A DNA stretch of 64,000 bases from Skeletonema tropicum (Eukaryota; Bacillariophyta; Thalassiosirophyceae; Thalassiosirales; Thalassiosiraceae), in assembly GCA_037178625.1 (NCBI GenBank), contig CM074137.1, positions 2,790,001-2,854,000 on the forward strand, written 5' to 3'. The notes beneath the pieces are model-generated. The model saw only the letters and a list, made by a program, of their open reading frames with translations, had not been told where the DNA came from and searched no databases. A program made the position numbers and the translations under genes. Below, piece by piece: positions 38,775-52,540 of the stretch. Every line of letters starts with the position of its first letter. Within the stretch, counting starts at the first letter, position 1.

Positions 38775-41599
38775 ATATTCCCGTTTCTGCCCAAACTTGT
38801 CCCGTTTCTGCCCAAACTTGTCCCGTTTCTGCCCAAACTTGTCCCAGGTTGATATCTCATGCACGCTCATGATGATTTAATAGGTTGAAGATCCAAGCGA
38901 CGCATTCTTTCGCAGTCCATGGCAGGTAGTCGCTCGATTTATTGGCCTGTAGAAGTAATTGGGCGTCATAATAGTACTGGAAATCACGTGTGGTGTGGGT
39001 GGCACGTCGGCAGGGTGTGACATGCCGCCGAGACCTAGCGACAAAAGGAGCTTGTATGGCAGGATGGCAGGAGATAATATATCTACAATGGTTGATGGAC
39101 ACTATATCTTTGATTTGCCTCTCTACAGTAATCTAGCATTCAGCTTAACGGTTGAAAGGGCGAAATATTTGGAGACGGAGCGTGTAGATGCTAATTCGGT
39201 TGCACAGTCCATCGTCAAAAGTGTCGAAAACTACGACTCCGCCAATAGGTAGGCTTGCTGAATTCAACTTGAACCGAGTTGCTGTTGCAAGAGGTGGGGA
39301 GCACAATCAGGCCCGTTATGATGAGGGAACTTGGGATTCATACTTCCAAGCCCCCGATTTCGACTGGAATATCATCAAGCAGACTGAGCGTCAGTGTATG
39401 CTCGTGTTCTGTGACCTATTCTCTACCGGCTATGCCCATTCTGCTCACTTGCCGTCTTCTATCTATTTGGTGGTCTCCGCCGTGACAATGTTAGTGCTCT
39501 CAAAGCGCCCTACATCTTCCCCCACTTGAGAAATATGAAAAATGAAAGTGTTGCAACTAGAATGACAAAAATTCTCCGCAATAATATTGAGCACGAGCTC
39601 CGTCGGAAAACGTTGTTCACGTCACGATCGATGAGAAAGGGCAGCATGACCGAGTTCCGGTTACACCGCCCGAGATCTATCTTACGAGGAGGAACTTGCT
39701 CGCAGTGGGCATACAATTCTACCCGCCAACACCTTTGGAGAAGACAATGCTTCTATGGGCATCAGAAGAGCATCCCACCAAGAAGCAGAAGGCCACGGCA
39801 AGTACCCCTCCAGAATCAGAGACAGCCAATGCAGGTACCACCTAACAATCAGCCTACAATACCGTTGTGGCTAATGCCATCAAATCTACAGGGAACAATA
39901 AGACTGGTGGTGTTACTGTCCTGACTGAGTTGGAGAGGTTTGTGGAAGTTGGCACCATTAGTAAAAAACAAAAGGATTTTCTTAGTGCCGGCAGTGTGGG
40001 GCTTGTTTCAAAGTCCATCCTCAATGATATATGAAGAATGATTTGATTATTGGACTCCCTGATTATAATTCCCTGGGGTCTGAAGGGGCTAGGTATTGCA
40101 GGGGAGTGACTGCTACTGCCATGGTCATCACTGCCGAGCAGTGGAAGGAGTTGTGCAATTTGGAGCCGACCGATCTCGATAATGATATCAATCGCAGGTT
40201 GTCGACCTTGAAGTGCAAGCACAGCTTCATCAAAGCGACAAAAGAAGCAAGGCAACATCAAGTATTCACAGTCTTGCCGAGAGAATTCAAAAGTTATGAA
40301 GAAACGGAAAGACGATGGTATGAGTGATTTAGAGACTAAGAACAAAATTCTTCGTGAGATTGGAATTCAAAGTGGACAGCAATCACTCCGTGATGTATTT
40401 TCTCGGAGAAGTTCTAGTACGTAGTTAATTGTTACTCCTATGTAATAGTTCAAAGTGGACAGCAATCACTCTGTGATATTGCTTGCTGGACCTGGCTGTG
40501 GCACGTGTATTATTGCTCTAGTAATAGGATGGATATCTACGAGTACTTGAATTTACTTTACTTTGACTTCTAAGTACTCCCCCTCCATGCATGCATTCAT
40601 TTCTATTCATTTCCCACTTGGGAAGTTTGGCAATCTCCGCTGCCGAGGGGCCAGTGGAACGGACAGCCTTGGCTTCAGTAACGGCATCATTGAAAGACTT
40701 TACACTTCTGAAAATGCAGCCAATGATGCATGACGAGTGAATATACGAATCATGATTCAGTCATGACCATGGCGCATAAACTAACAAAGTCACCAGAACT
40801 GCCAAGAGGAATTACTTGCAAACTCAACCAGGATGACCAATCACCTAGGCCTCTCCTTGATGCTGCTGCCCAATTTCGATAGCTACATTTCCATCCTCTG
40901 CACCCACTACACCACTTCCAACGACACAAACTGAAAGTAACACTGGTTGATCGCATCCACGATAATCCAAGCGCTTGCAGTCGCCACCTTCCACCTTCCG
41001 TATCGAGTCGGATTCTACTGGTAATCCTGCAGAACAACGGTATTGTCATGTCGAGAGAGTCCCAATGCAAGTTGACCAATTGTTATTTTGGAAAATATGA
41101 ATCCCAATTTGTTGCCCACTAGATAACTAGCCATAATGACTTGGCACTTCCTTCTGCGGTAAGAAGATCAAAGATAAACTAGTCACAGCATTTATTGAAT
41201 GTCCCAAAACGCTTCCTTGAGTTCATTGGCGCTTCCACATAATGCAGATCTTTCCATCCTTACTATACAGCCCGTCACGTAAATCGATGCTTGGGATGGC
41301 AGTTACGTTATGAGTTATGAGGCAAGACGATGATAAAATTGCAGTGTTGATGAGGATGACGGATGTAATGTGTATTTGCCCCGCCCGCCTGGTTCTGGTT
41401 GAATCTCCAGCCCTCCTCCTCCATTGTTGATTCATTCCATCAGCACTCTGTTTTTGAGAGTCATTGCTATCAGCGGCAGAATGAATGTCCACCGTCCACC
41501 CTCAGTTGCCTCTCTTATGAGACAATGATACAACGTTGTGTGATGCTACATCGCTCGGTGCTAGCTCGGTGCCTATGGTACCTGTGCTGCTGTGTTTCC
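38775..41599 (+). repeat. 2.8-kb unit 2 of the array
   Basis: It lacks the ACG trinucleotide and the AGCCC 5-mer and has a unique CTAG insertion near 41562. It carries the same decayed gene at about 39022-40327. Confidence 0.95.
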
Positions 41600-44404
41600 A
41601 TATTCCCGTTTCTGCCCAAACTTGTCCCGTTTCTGCCCAAACTTGTCCCAGGTTGATATCTCATGCACGCTCATGATGATTTAATAGGTTGAAGATCCAA
41701 GCGACGCATTCTTTCGCAGTCCATGGCAGGTAGTCGCTCGATTTATTGGCCTGTAGAAGTAATTGGGCGTCATAATAGTACTGGAAATCACGTGTGGTGT
41801 GGGTGGCACGTCGGCAGGGTGTGACATGCCGCCGAGACCTAGCGACAAAAGGAGCTTGTATGGCAGGATGGCAGGAGATAATATATCTACAATGGTTGAT
41901 GGACACTATATCTTTGATTTGCCTCTCTACAGTAATCTAGCATTCAGCTTAACGGTTGAAAGGGCGAAATATTTGGAGACGGAGCGTGTAGATGCTAATT
42001 CGGTTGCACAGTCCATCGTCAAAAGTGTCGAAAACTACGACTCCGCCAATAGGTAGGCTTGCTGAATTCAACTTGAACCGAGTTGCTGTTGCAAGAGGTG
42101 GGGAGCACAATCAGGCCCGTTATGATGAGGGAACTTGGGATTCATACTTCCAAGCCCCCGATTTCGACTGGAATATCATCAAGCAGACTGAGCGTCAGTG
42201 TATGCTCGTGTTCTGTGACCTATTCTCTACCGGCTATGCCCATTCTGCTCACTTGCCGTCTTCTATCTATTTGGTGGTCTCCGCCGTGACAATGTTAGTG
42301 CTCTCAAAGCGCCCTACATCTTCCCCCACTTGAGAAATATGAAAAATGAAAGTGTTGCAACTAGAATGACAAAAATTCTCCGCAATAATATTGAGCACGA
42401 GCTCCGTCGGAAAACGTTGTTCACGTCACGATCGATGAGAAAGGGCAGCATGACCGAGTTCCGGTTACACCGCCCGAGATCTATCTTACGAGGAGGAACT
42501 TGCTCGCAGTGGGCATACAATTCTACCCGCCAACACCTTTGGAGAAGACAATGCTTCTATGGGCATCAGAAGAGCATCCCACCAAGAAGCAGAAGGCCAC
42601 GGCAAGTACCCCTCCAGAATCAGAGACAGCCAATGCAGGTACCACCTAACAATCAGCCTACAATACCGTTGTGGCTAATGCCATCAAATCTACAGGGAAC
42701 AATAAGACTGGTGGTGTTACTGTCCTGACTGAGTTGGAGAGGTTTGTGGAAGTTGGCACCATTAGTAAAAAACAAAAGGATTTTCTTAGTGCCGGCAGTG
42801 TGGGGCTTGTTTCAAAGTCCATCCTCAATGATATATGAAGAATGATTTGATTATTGGACTCCCTGATTATAATTCCCTGGGGTCTGAAGGGGCTAGGTAT
42901 TGCAGGGGAGTGACTGCTACTGCCATGGTCATCACTGCCGAGCAGTGGAAGGAGTTGTGCAATTTGGAGCCGACCGATCTCGATAATGATATCAATCGCA
43001 GGTTGTCGACCTTGAAGTGCAAGCACAGCTTCATCAAAGCGACAAAAGAAGCAAGGCAACATCAAGTATTCACAGTCTTGCCGAGAGAATTCAAAAGTTA
43101 TGAAGAAACGGAAAGACGATGGTATGAGTGATTTAGAGACTAAGAACAAAATTCTTCGTGAGATTGGAATTCAAAGTGGACAGCAATCACTCCGTGATGT
43201 ATTTTCTCGGAGAAGTTCTAGTACGTAGTTAATTGTTACTCCTATGTAATAGTTCAAAGTGGACAGCAATCACTCTGTGATATTGCTTGCTGGACCTGGC
43301 TGTGGCACGTGTATTATTGCTCTAGTAATAGGATGGATATCTACGAGTACTTGAATTTACTTTACTTTGACTTCTAAGTACTCCCCCTCCATGCATGCAT
43401 TCATTTCTATTCATTTCCCACTTGGGAAGTTTGGCAATCTCCGCTGCCGAGGGGCCAGTGGAACGGACAGCCTTGGCTTCAGTAACGGCATCATTGAAAG
43501 ACTTTACACTTCTGAAAATGCAGCCAATGATGCATGACGAGTGAATATACGAATCATGATTCAGTCATGACCATGGCGCATAAACTAACAAAGTCACCAG
43601 AACTGCCAAGAGGAATTACTTGCAAACTCAACCAGGATGACCAATCACCTAGGCCTCTCCTTGATGCTGCTGCCCAATTTCGATAGCTACATTTCCATCC
43701 TCTGCACCCAGCCCACTACACCACTTCCAACGACACAAACTGAAAGTAACACTGGTTGATCGCATCCACGATAATCCAAGCGCTTGCAGTCGCCACCTTC
43801 CACCTTCCGTATCGAGTCGGATTCTACTGGTAATCCTGCAGAACAACGGTATTGTCATGTCGAGAGAGTCCCAATGCAAGTTGACCAATTGTTATTTTGG
43901 AAAATATGAATCCCAATTTGTTGCCCACTAGATAACTAGCCATAATGACTTGGCACTTCCTTCTGCGGTAAGAAGATCAAAGATAAACTAGTCACAGCAT
44001 TTATTGAATGTCCCAAAACGCTTCCTTGAGTTCATTGGCGCTTCCACATAATGCAGATCTTTCCATCCTTACTATACAGCCCGTCACGTAAATCGATGCT
44101 TGGGATGGCAGTTACGTTATGAGTTATGAGGCAAGACGATGATAAAATTGCAGTGTTGATGAGGATGACGGATGTAATGTGTATTTGCCCCGCCCGCCTG
44201 GTTCTGGTTGAATCTCCAGCCCTCCTCCTCCATTGTTGATTCATTCCATCAGCACTCTGTTTTTGAGAGTCATTGCTATCAGCGGCAGAATGAATGTCCA
44301 CCGTCCACCCTCAGTTGCCTCTCTTATGAGACAATGATACAACGTTGTGTGATGCTACATCGCTCGGTGCTCGGTGCCTATGGTACCTGTGCTGCTGTGT
44401 TTCC
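41600..44404 (+). repeat. 2.8-kb unit 3 of the array
   Basis: It has only two copies of the 21-bp repeat, lacks ACG and keeps AGCCC. The decayed gene is at about 41826-43131. Confidence 0.95.
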
Positions 44405-47229
44405 ATATTCCCGTTTCTGCCCAAACTTGTCCCGTTTCTGCCCAAACTTGTCCCGTTTCTGCCCAAACTTGTCCCAGGTTGATATCTCATGCACGCTCAT
44501 GATGATTTAATATGTAGGTTGAAGATCCAAGCGACGCATTCTTTCGCAGTCCATGGCAGGTAGTCGCTCGATTTATTGGCCTGTAGAAGTAATTGGGCGT
44601 CATAATAGTACTGGAAATCACGTGTGGTGTGGGTGGCACGTCGGCAGGGTGTGACATGCCGCCGAGACCTAGCGACAAAAGGAGCTTGTATGGCAGGATG
44701 GCAGGAGATAATATATCTACAATGGTTGATGGACACTATATCTTTGATTTGCCTCTCTACAGTAATCTAGCATTCAGCTTAACGGTTGAAAGGGCGAAAT
44801 ATTTGGAGACGGAGCGTGTAGATGCTAATTCGGTTGCACAGTCCATCGTCAAAAGTGTCGAAAACTACGACTCCGCCAATAGGTAGGCTTGCTGAATTCA
44901 ACTTGAACCGAGTTGCTGTTGCAAGAGGTGGGGAGCACAATCAGGCCCGTTATGATGAGGGAACTTGGGATTCATACTTCCAAGCCCCCGATTTCGACTG
45001 GAATATCATCAAGCAGACTGAGCGTCAGTGTATGCTCGTGTTCTGTGACCTATTCTCTACCGGCTATGCCCATTCTGCTCACTTGCCGTCTTCTATCTAT
45101 TTGGTGGTCTCCGCCGTGACAATGTTAGTGCTCTCAAAGCGCCCTACATCTTCCCCCACTTGAGAAATATGAAAAATGAAAGTGTTGCAACTAGAATGAC
45201 AAAAATTCTCCGCAATAATATTGAGCACGAGCTCCGTCGGAAAACGTTGTTCACGTCACGATCGATGAGAAAGGGCAGCATGACCGAGTTCCGGTTACAC
45301 CGCCCGAGATCTATCTTACGAGGAGGAACTTGCTCGCAGTGGGCATACAATTCTACCCGCCAACACCTTTGGAGAAGACAATGCTTCTATGGGCATCAGA
45401 AGAGCATCCCACCAAGAAGCAGAAGGCCACGGCAAGTACCCCTCCAGAATCAGAGACAGCCAATGCAGGTACCACCTAACAATCAGCCTACAATACCGTT
45501 GTGGCTAATGCCATCAAATCTACAGGGAACAATAAGACTGGTGGTGTTACTGTCCTGACTGAGTTGGAGAGGTTTGTGGAAGTTGGCACCATTAGTAAAA
45601 AACAAAAGGATTTTCTTAGTGCCGGCAGTGTGGGGCTTGTTTCAAAGTCCATCCTCAATGATATATGAAGAATGATTTGATTATTGGACTCCCTGATTAT
45701 AATTCCCTGGGGTCTGAAGGGGCTAGGTATTGCAGGGGAGTGACTGCTACTGCCATGGTCATCACTGCCGAGCAGTGGAAGGAGTTGTGCAATTTGGAGC
45801 CGACCGATCTCGATAATGATATCAATCGCAGGTTGTCGACCTTGAAGTGCAAGCACAGCTTCATCAAAGCGACAAAAGAAGCAAGGCAACATCAAGTATT
45901 CACAGTCTTGCCGAGAGAATTCAAAAGTTATGAAGAAACGGAAAGACGATGGTATGAGTGATTTAGAGACTAAGAACAAAATTCTTCGTGAGATTGGAAT
46001 TCAAAGTGGACAGCAATCACTCCGTGATGTATTTTCTCGGAGAAGTTCTAGTACGTAGTTAATTGTTACTCCTATGTAATAGTTCAAAGTGGACAGCAAT
46101 CACTCTGTGATATTGCTTGCTGGACCTGGCTGTGGCACGTGTATTATTGCTCTAGTAATAGGATGGATATCTACGAGTACTTGAATTTACTTTACTTTGA
46201 CTTCTAAGTACTCCCCCTCCATGCATGCATTCATTTCTATTCATTTCCCACTTGGGAAGTTTGGCAATCTCCGCTGCCGAGGGGCCAGTGGAACGGACAG
46301 CCTTGGCTTCAGTAACGGCATCATTGAAAGACTTTACACTTCTGAAAATGCAGCCAATGATGCATGACGAGTGAATATACGAATCATGATTCAGTCATGA
46401 CCATGGCGCATAAACTAACAAAGTCACCAGAACTGCCAAGAGGAATTACTTGCAAACTCAACCAGGATGACCAATCACCTAGGCCTCTCCTTGATGCTGC
46501 TGCCCAATTTCGATAGCTACATTTCCATCCTCTGCACCCACTACACCACTTCCAACGACACAAACTGAAAGTAACACTGGTTGATCGCATCCACGATAAT
46601 CCAAGCGCTTGCAGTCGCCACCTTCCACCTTCCGTATCGAGTCGGATTCTACTGGTAATCCTGCAGAACAACGGTATTGTCATGTCGAGAGAGTCCCAAT
46701 GCAAGTTGACCAATTGTTATTTTGGAAAATATGAATCCCAATTTGTTGCCCACTAGATAACTAGCCATAATGACTTGGCACTTCCTTCTGCGGTAAGAAG
46801 ATCAAAGATAAACTAGTCACAGCATTTATTGAATGTCCCAAAACGCTTCCTTGAGTTCATTGGCGCTTCCACATAATGCAGATCTTTCCATCCTTACTAT
46901 ACAGCCCGTCACGTAAATCGATGCTTGGGATGGCAGTTACGTTATGAGTTATGAGGCAAGACGATGATAAAATTGCAGTGTTGATGAGGATGACGGATGT
47001 AATGTGTATTTGCCCCGCCCGCCTGGTTCTGGTTGAATCTCCAGCCCTCCTCCTCCATTGTTGATTCATTCCATCAGCACTCTGTTTTTGAGAGTCATTG
47101 CTATCAGCGGCAGAATGAATGTCCACCGTCCACCCTCAGTTGCCTCTCTTATGAGACAATGATACAACGTTGTGTGATGCTACATCGCTCGGTGCTCGGT
47201 GCCTATGGTACCTGTGCTGCTGTGTTTCC
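44405..47229 (+). repeat. 2.8-kb unit 4 of the array
   Basis: It has three 21-bp repeats and a TATG insertion near 44512 that is shared with the partial fifth unit; it lacks ACG and AGCCC. The decayed gene is at about 44656-45961. Confidence 0.95.
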
Positions 47230-47518
47230 ATATTCCCGTTTCTGCCCAAACTTGTCCCGTTTCTGCCCAAACTTGTCCCGTTTCTGCCCAAACTTGTCCC
47301 AGGTTGATATCTCATGCACGCTCATGATGATTTAATATGTAGGTTGAAGATCCAAGCGACGCATTCTTTCGCAGTCCATGGCAGGTAGTCGCTCGATTTA
47401 TTGGCCTGTAGAAGTAATTGGGCGTCATAATAGTACTGGAAATCACGTGTGGTGTGGGTGGCACGTCGGCAGGGTGTGACATGCCGCCGAGACCTAGCGA
47501 CAAAAGGAGCTTGTATGG

Positions 47519-47848
47519 TAATTAACGTCCTAATCTAAGTTGAAAAATATTGTATCATCACTTTCAAATCATACAAAAAAAGTTGGCGGCAAGGTTGGCC
47601 GGTCGTTTTTGGCGCCACGTACAGCCACCACACTGCCATCCTGCTTCCAAGATCTTATGACCATCAGAAGGGCATTACTGATGCCATCGCATGGCCAATC
47701 TTGAAATTTGGTGCCGTATGAGCTAGGTGTAGCCACCCCATGGTCACTCTGTCAGCCGGCTATATTCCGAATCGCAAATATAATATTTATTACTACGCAA
47801 TATATATGATATAATAATAGCTCACTACGACTTACTACAACTGCTACG
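47519..47848. other. Junction and upstream region of the next gene
   Basis: Directly after the array ends, a stretch of about 43 bases (47531-47573, containing AAATATTGTATCATCACTTT) matches 56601-56640. The rest is AT-rich with TATAT-rich sequence at about 47,785-47,820 shortly before the next ATG, which could be a promoter. No gene is seen. Confidence 0.4.
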
Positions 47849-49103
47849 ATGAACAATCACGGAAATAACAGCGAAACTACCTTTAGTTTTTACTGTCCCA
47901 ACAACAAGTGCAATCAAAGTTGCGAAATTTGTTTGAATGATCGCAATATTTGCTGTTATTATCGAGTGGATGGATTTGTTCAAGTTCAATGCCCGAAATG
48001 CAAACAAACATCCTACGTTTGCGCAACATGCCTTAATTACAACAACAGCTTCAAGAGGAACATCACTAGACATTGTCGCTCTTGTCACAAGAATACCTCC
48101 GTCTCTTCATCTCCGATTTTGTCTCCAATAAATGCTCGCGTGGAAAATAATAATATGGATATTTCAATTCGCAGCAGCACCGGTGTAGGAGATAGCGATG
48201 TCGATATGTTTGATACTACTGGTGACAGTAATCGCGAGTACGACAGTGATGAACTAGAAGATCTCCCTTCTTTTGTTAATAATGAAGATGATGAGTGGGA
48301 CGAGTTGGACACGGGCGTCGATGCCGGAAGATTTGTTACAGGAGGATTTTGAGCAACAACTCGCCACATAAGCGCCATCAGCTCCAGCGGCACCGGGGAC
48401 GAATCTGCGCCTACTGCAACAATGTCTCAGTGCTGCCACAAGCATTTGTGTGCCATCGAAACTTTTCCACTCTTTGGATCCAACGAAATGAGGAAGAGCA
48501 AACGCTACTTCTGGCAAGACTACATACATTATCATGTTAGCGGGGAGCGGTTTGGAGGGTTGAGGGGGCTTACTTGGCGTTCTATCAACCGGTTGGAGAC
48601 TTGCGACAATGAGAGCATGCTATCGCTCGATGACTCTGTGTTAATGTTCGAAATGATGGATCATGCCCTGAACAACAAGGGAGAACAGAAGGAAATATTT
48701 TATGACATCGTTTGCAACCTTTTCTCAAAGCTCTCAACCACCCAATTGAGTGCTGCTTCCCTGTTCAGGGATTTGGAGGGGCATCAAGAGAAATTGCTTG
48801 CGCCATTCGTTGCCAGTTTGAATTCAACCCAGAACCAACATTATGTTAAGTGCGTAACGCTGGAATGATTGCACATTGTGTGATAGTGATGAGGTTGTGA
48901 ATAGAATGAATATTGAAAGACAATATATTGAGCAGGAGATTGACACATACTGTCTATTGTTTCCTTGCAAAAGGGGCGGTGATGGGTTTGAACACAAGTT
49001 CGCCTGCGTTTTTAGTGACTGGGATGTCATAACAAAGCATGGTAAAAAGGGTCAAAGCTTGCTATCATGGCATGTATTAAATGCCACAGAGTATTCTGGC
49101 TAG
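47849..49103 (+). pseudogene. Broken Cys-rich zinc-finger protein of a transposon-type family
   Basis: From ATG 47849 the frame encodes many Cys pairs (YCPNNKCNQSCEICLNDRNICC, then CPKCKQTSYVCATC and HCRSCH), suggesting zinc modules, followed by an acidic linker. A TGA at 48350-48352 interrupts. The same frame resumes and at 48422-48868 reads KRYFWQDYIHYH and GGLRGLTWRSINR, segments I associate with a large repeated gene family in diatoms. A frameshift near 48860 leads to the 48876-49103 frame (CDSDEVVNRMNIERQ). Several lesions in one direction indicate a dead copy of a multicopy, probably transposon-derived gene. No nuclease motif can be assigned. Confidence 0.6.
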
Positions 49104-49175
49104 CATAGATCTTTAGACATATATAATAAAGATTGAAAAACCATATATCCAATAATTTAGTCTATTTTTCACCTT

Positions 49176-49895
49176 AGGCTGCACACCCCACAATGCTATA
49201 GTGTGGCACCACAAATTTCCACTGTGCTCATCAGGGCACAAAACTGCTTGTATTGTCCAATGTATGAGTGGTGCAGAAGAAGTTAGTCTATTAGCCTCTT
49301 CTATACATCCATATAGATGACATATCAACTCAGACCTCACATATTGCACCTGTAGGCTGCATACCACCATGCTACTGTGGCGCCACAAAGACCACTGTGC
49401 TCATCAGGGCCCCAAATTGCTTGTATTGTCCAATGTATGAGTGGTGCAGAAGAAGTTAGTCTATTAGCCTCTTCTATACATCCATATAGATGACATATCA
49501 ACTCAGACCTCACATATTGCACCTGTAGGCTGCATACCACCATGCTACTGTGGCGCCACAAAGACCACTATGCTCATCAGGGCCCCAAATTGCTTGTATT
49601 GTCCAATGTATGAGTGGTGCAGAAGAAGTTAGTCTATTAGCCTCTTCTATACATCCATATAGATGACATATCAACTCAGACCTCACATATTGCACCTGTA
49701 GGCTGCATACCACCATGCTACTGTGGCGCCACAAAGACCACTATGCTCATCAGGGCCCCAAATTGCTTGTATTGTCCAATGTATGAGTGGTGCAGAAGAA
49801 GTTAGTCTATTAGCCTCTTCTATACATCCATAAAGATGATATATCAACTCAGACCTCACATATTGCACCTGTAGGCTGCATACCACCATGCTAAT
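49176..49895. repeat. Satellite array, 173-bp period, about 4 copies
   Basis: The phrase TAGGCTGCATACCACCATGC recurs at 49352, 49525, 49698 and 49871, and a diverged copy starts at about 49176. Internal copies are nearly identical; the first copy is the most diverged, as expected at an array edge. Open frames across it are by-products of the periodicity. Confidence 0.95.
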
Positions 49896-51885
49896 GAGGC
49901 ATTTGGTGGCATATCAGCCCCATATCTGAGCACATATACGTATGCAGTGACATGAATATGGGCAGTGACCACATCTGGAGGCCCCATATCATTGGTATGG
50001 ATAGTGGGCAAGATAATATGTTTGGCATTTGGTCTCTATGTATGCTGAGGCGATGCCACAGCCTCATGTGTGCCCGCTAAGACTGATTTGGTGGCACATC
50101 AGCCCCATGATATCTGAGCACATATACGTATGCAGTGACATGAATATGGGCAGTGACCACATCTGGAGGCCCAATATCATTGGTATGGATAGTGGGCAAG
50201 ATAATATGTTTGGCATTTGGTCTCTATGTATGCTGAGGCGATGCCACAGCCTCATGTGTGCCCGCTAAGACTGATTTGGTGGCATATCAGCCCCATATCT
50301 GAGCACATATACGTATGCAGTGACATGAATATGGGCAGTGACCACATCTGGAGGCCCCATATCATTGGTATGGATAGTGGGCAAGATAATATGTTTGGCA
50401 TTTGGTCTCTATGTATGCTGAGGCGATGCCACAGCCTCATGTGTGCCCGCTAAGACTGATTTGGTGGCACATCAGCCCCATATCTGAGCACATATACGTA
50501 TGCAGTGACATGAATATGGGCAGTGACCACATCTGGAGGCCCCATATCATTGGTATGGATAGTGGGCAAGATAATATGTTTGGCATTTGGTCTCTATGTA
50601 TGCTGAAGTGATGGCACAGCCTCATGTGTGCCCACTATGACTGATTTGGTGGCATCATATCAGCCCCATGATATCTGAGCACACATACGTATGCAGTGAC
50701 ATGAATATGGGCAATGACCACATCTGAAGGCCCCATATCATTGGTATGGATAGTGGGCAAGATAATATGTTTGGCATTTGGTCTCTATGTATGCTGAGGC
50801 GATGCCACAGCCTCATGTGTGCCCACTAAGACTGATTTGGTGGCATCATAGCAGCCCCATATCTGAGCACATATACGTATGCAGTGACATGAATATGGGC
50901 AGTGACCACATCTGGAGGCCCAACATCATTGGTATGGATAGTGGACAAGATAATATGTTTGGCATTTGGTCTCTATGTATGCTGAGGCGATGCCACAGCC
51001 TCATGTGTGCCCAAGAATAAGACAGATTTGGTGGCACATCAGCCCCATATCTGAGCACATATACGTATGCAGTGACATGAATATGGGCAGTGACCACATC
51101 TGGAGGCCCCATATCATTGGTATGGATAGTGGACAAGATAATATGTTTGGCATTTGGTCTCTATGTGTGCTGAAGTGATGCCACAGCCTCATGTGTGCCC
51201 GCTAAGACTGATTTGGTGGTGGCATATCAGCCCCATATCTGAGCACATATAAGTGTGCAGTGACATGAATATGGGCAATGACCACATCTGGAGGCCCCAT
51301 ATCATTGGTATGGATAGTGGGCAAGATAATATGTTTGGCATTTGGTCTCTATGTGTGCTGAAGTGATGCCACAGCCTCATGTGTGCCCGCTATGACTGAT
51401 TTGGTGGCATATCAGCCCCATATCTGAGCACATATACGTATGCAGTGACATGAATATGGGCAGTGACCACATCTGGAGGCCCAATATCATTGGTATGGAT
51501 AGTGGGCAAGATAATATGTTTGGCATTTGGTCTCTATGTATGCTGAGGTGATGCCACAGCCTCATGTGTGCCCACTATGACTGATTTGCTGGTGGCACAT
51601 CAGCCCCATATCTGAGCACATATACGTATGCAGTGACATGAATATGGGCAATGATCACCTCTGGAGGCCCCATATCATTGGTATGGATAGTGGGCAAGAT
51701 AATATGTTTGGCATTTGGTCTCTATGTATGCTGAGGCGATGGCACAGCCTCATTTGTGCTGCTCAGTGCCATGACTGATTTGGTGGCACATCAGCCCCAT
51801 ATCTGAGCACATATACGTGTGCAGTGACATGAATATGGGCAATGATCACCTCTGGAGGCCCAACATCATTGGTATGGATAGTGGT
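49896..51885. repeat. Satellite array, about 187-bp period, about 11 copies
   Basis: Units contain GGTGGCATATCAGCCCCATA, GAATATGGGCAGTGACCACA and CCACAGCCTCATGTGTGCCC. Period varies from 185 to about 190 through small indels (for example CAT or GGT insertions after TTTGGTGG). It abuts the 173-bp satellite with no spacer. The last copy decays at about 51,885. Confidence 0.95.
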
Positions 51886-52540
51886 TATAATGTTTGGTTA
51901 TCGCAAGCAAAATGTTATGGTGTTCCTGCAGCTACCTCTGAAGTGGGATAATGCCTTTATGGGTTTTTGTATCTTGCTCATCAGAATTCTTGTCAACTTC
52001 AAATTCTGATATTATTCCGATGTCAAAGAATAAGAAAATCCAGTATCGAAATCTGAACTTTCGCGCATCAGAATTCGGACTGTCACACATCAGAATTTTT
52101 TTTTTGATCATCAGAATTAAATTCTGGTTTTATTACATTGCATTGTATGACACATATGATTAATTACATGACACATAATTAAATTGCATTCGAATCATCG
52201 CAAAGAAGACACAAAAAGTAACAAAGCTTTATTACTACTTACTACCTACTTAAGACGCACATACAAATACACCAAAACAAGTATGCACCCCAAATGACAA
52301 CTCACGGGATAACTGTGATGTCATCTCCAAGAGAATCTATTACATGAAAACTTCATACTCTTACCTTACAATTCCAATGACAAGCTGAAATAATTTCAGT
52401 TGTATATTCTACAGCAGCAGCAAAGAAGTTTAGCCAACAATTATGTGAAAAAGCCTAGTACTGCTGCGTCATACACTCACCTCTTTATTCCCAGGACCAA
52501 CCAAAGCCAACCATGCAATTATTATTACCCCTTCTTCAGG

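Larger units (their letters stand above)
35634..47518. repeat. Head-to-tail array of a 2.8-kb unit (four full units plus partial ends)
   Basis: The array holds a 312-bp tail of a unit (35634-35945), four complete units (starting 35946, 38775, 41600 and 44405; lengths 2829, 2825, 2805, 2825) and a 289-bp head (47230-47518). Units begin ATATTCCCGTTTCTGCC and end GCTGCTGTGTTTCC with nothing between them. Differences I can see are small indels: a 3-bp indel (ACG) near 36261, a 5-bp indel (AGCCC) near 38087, a TATG insertion near 44512, and a 4-bp insertion (CTAG) near 41562. The third unit has two instead of three copies of the 21-bp repeat. A solitary unit is at 59842-62666. Confidence 0.97.

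Noticed and set aside
49176..51885. CRISPR-like array
   Set aside because: Repeats are 173-190 bp and contiguous with no unique spacers; this is satellite DNA in a eukaryotic context.
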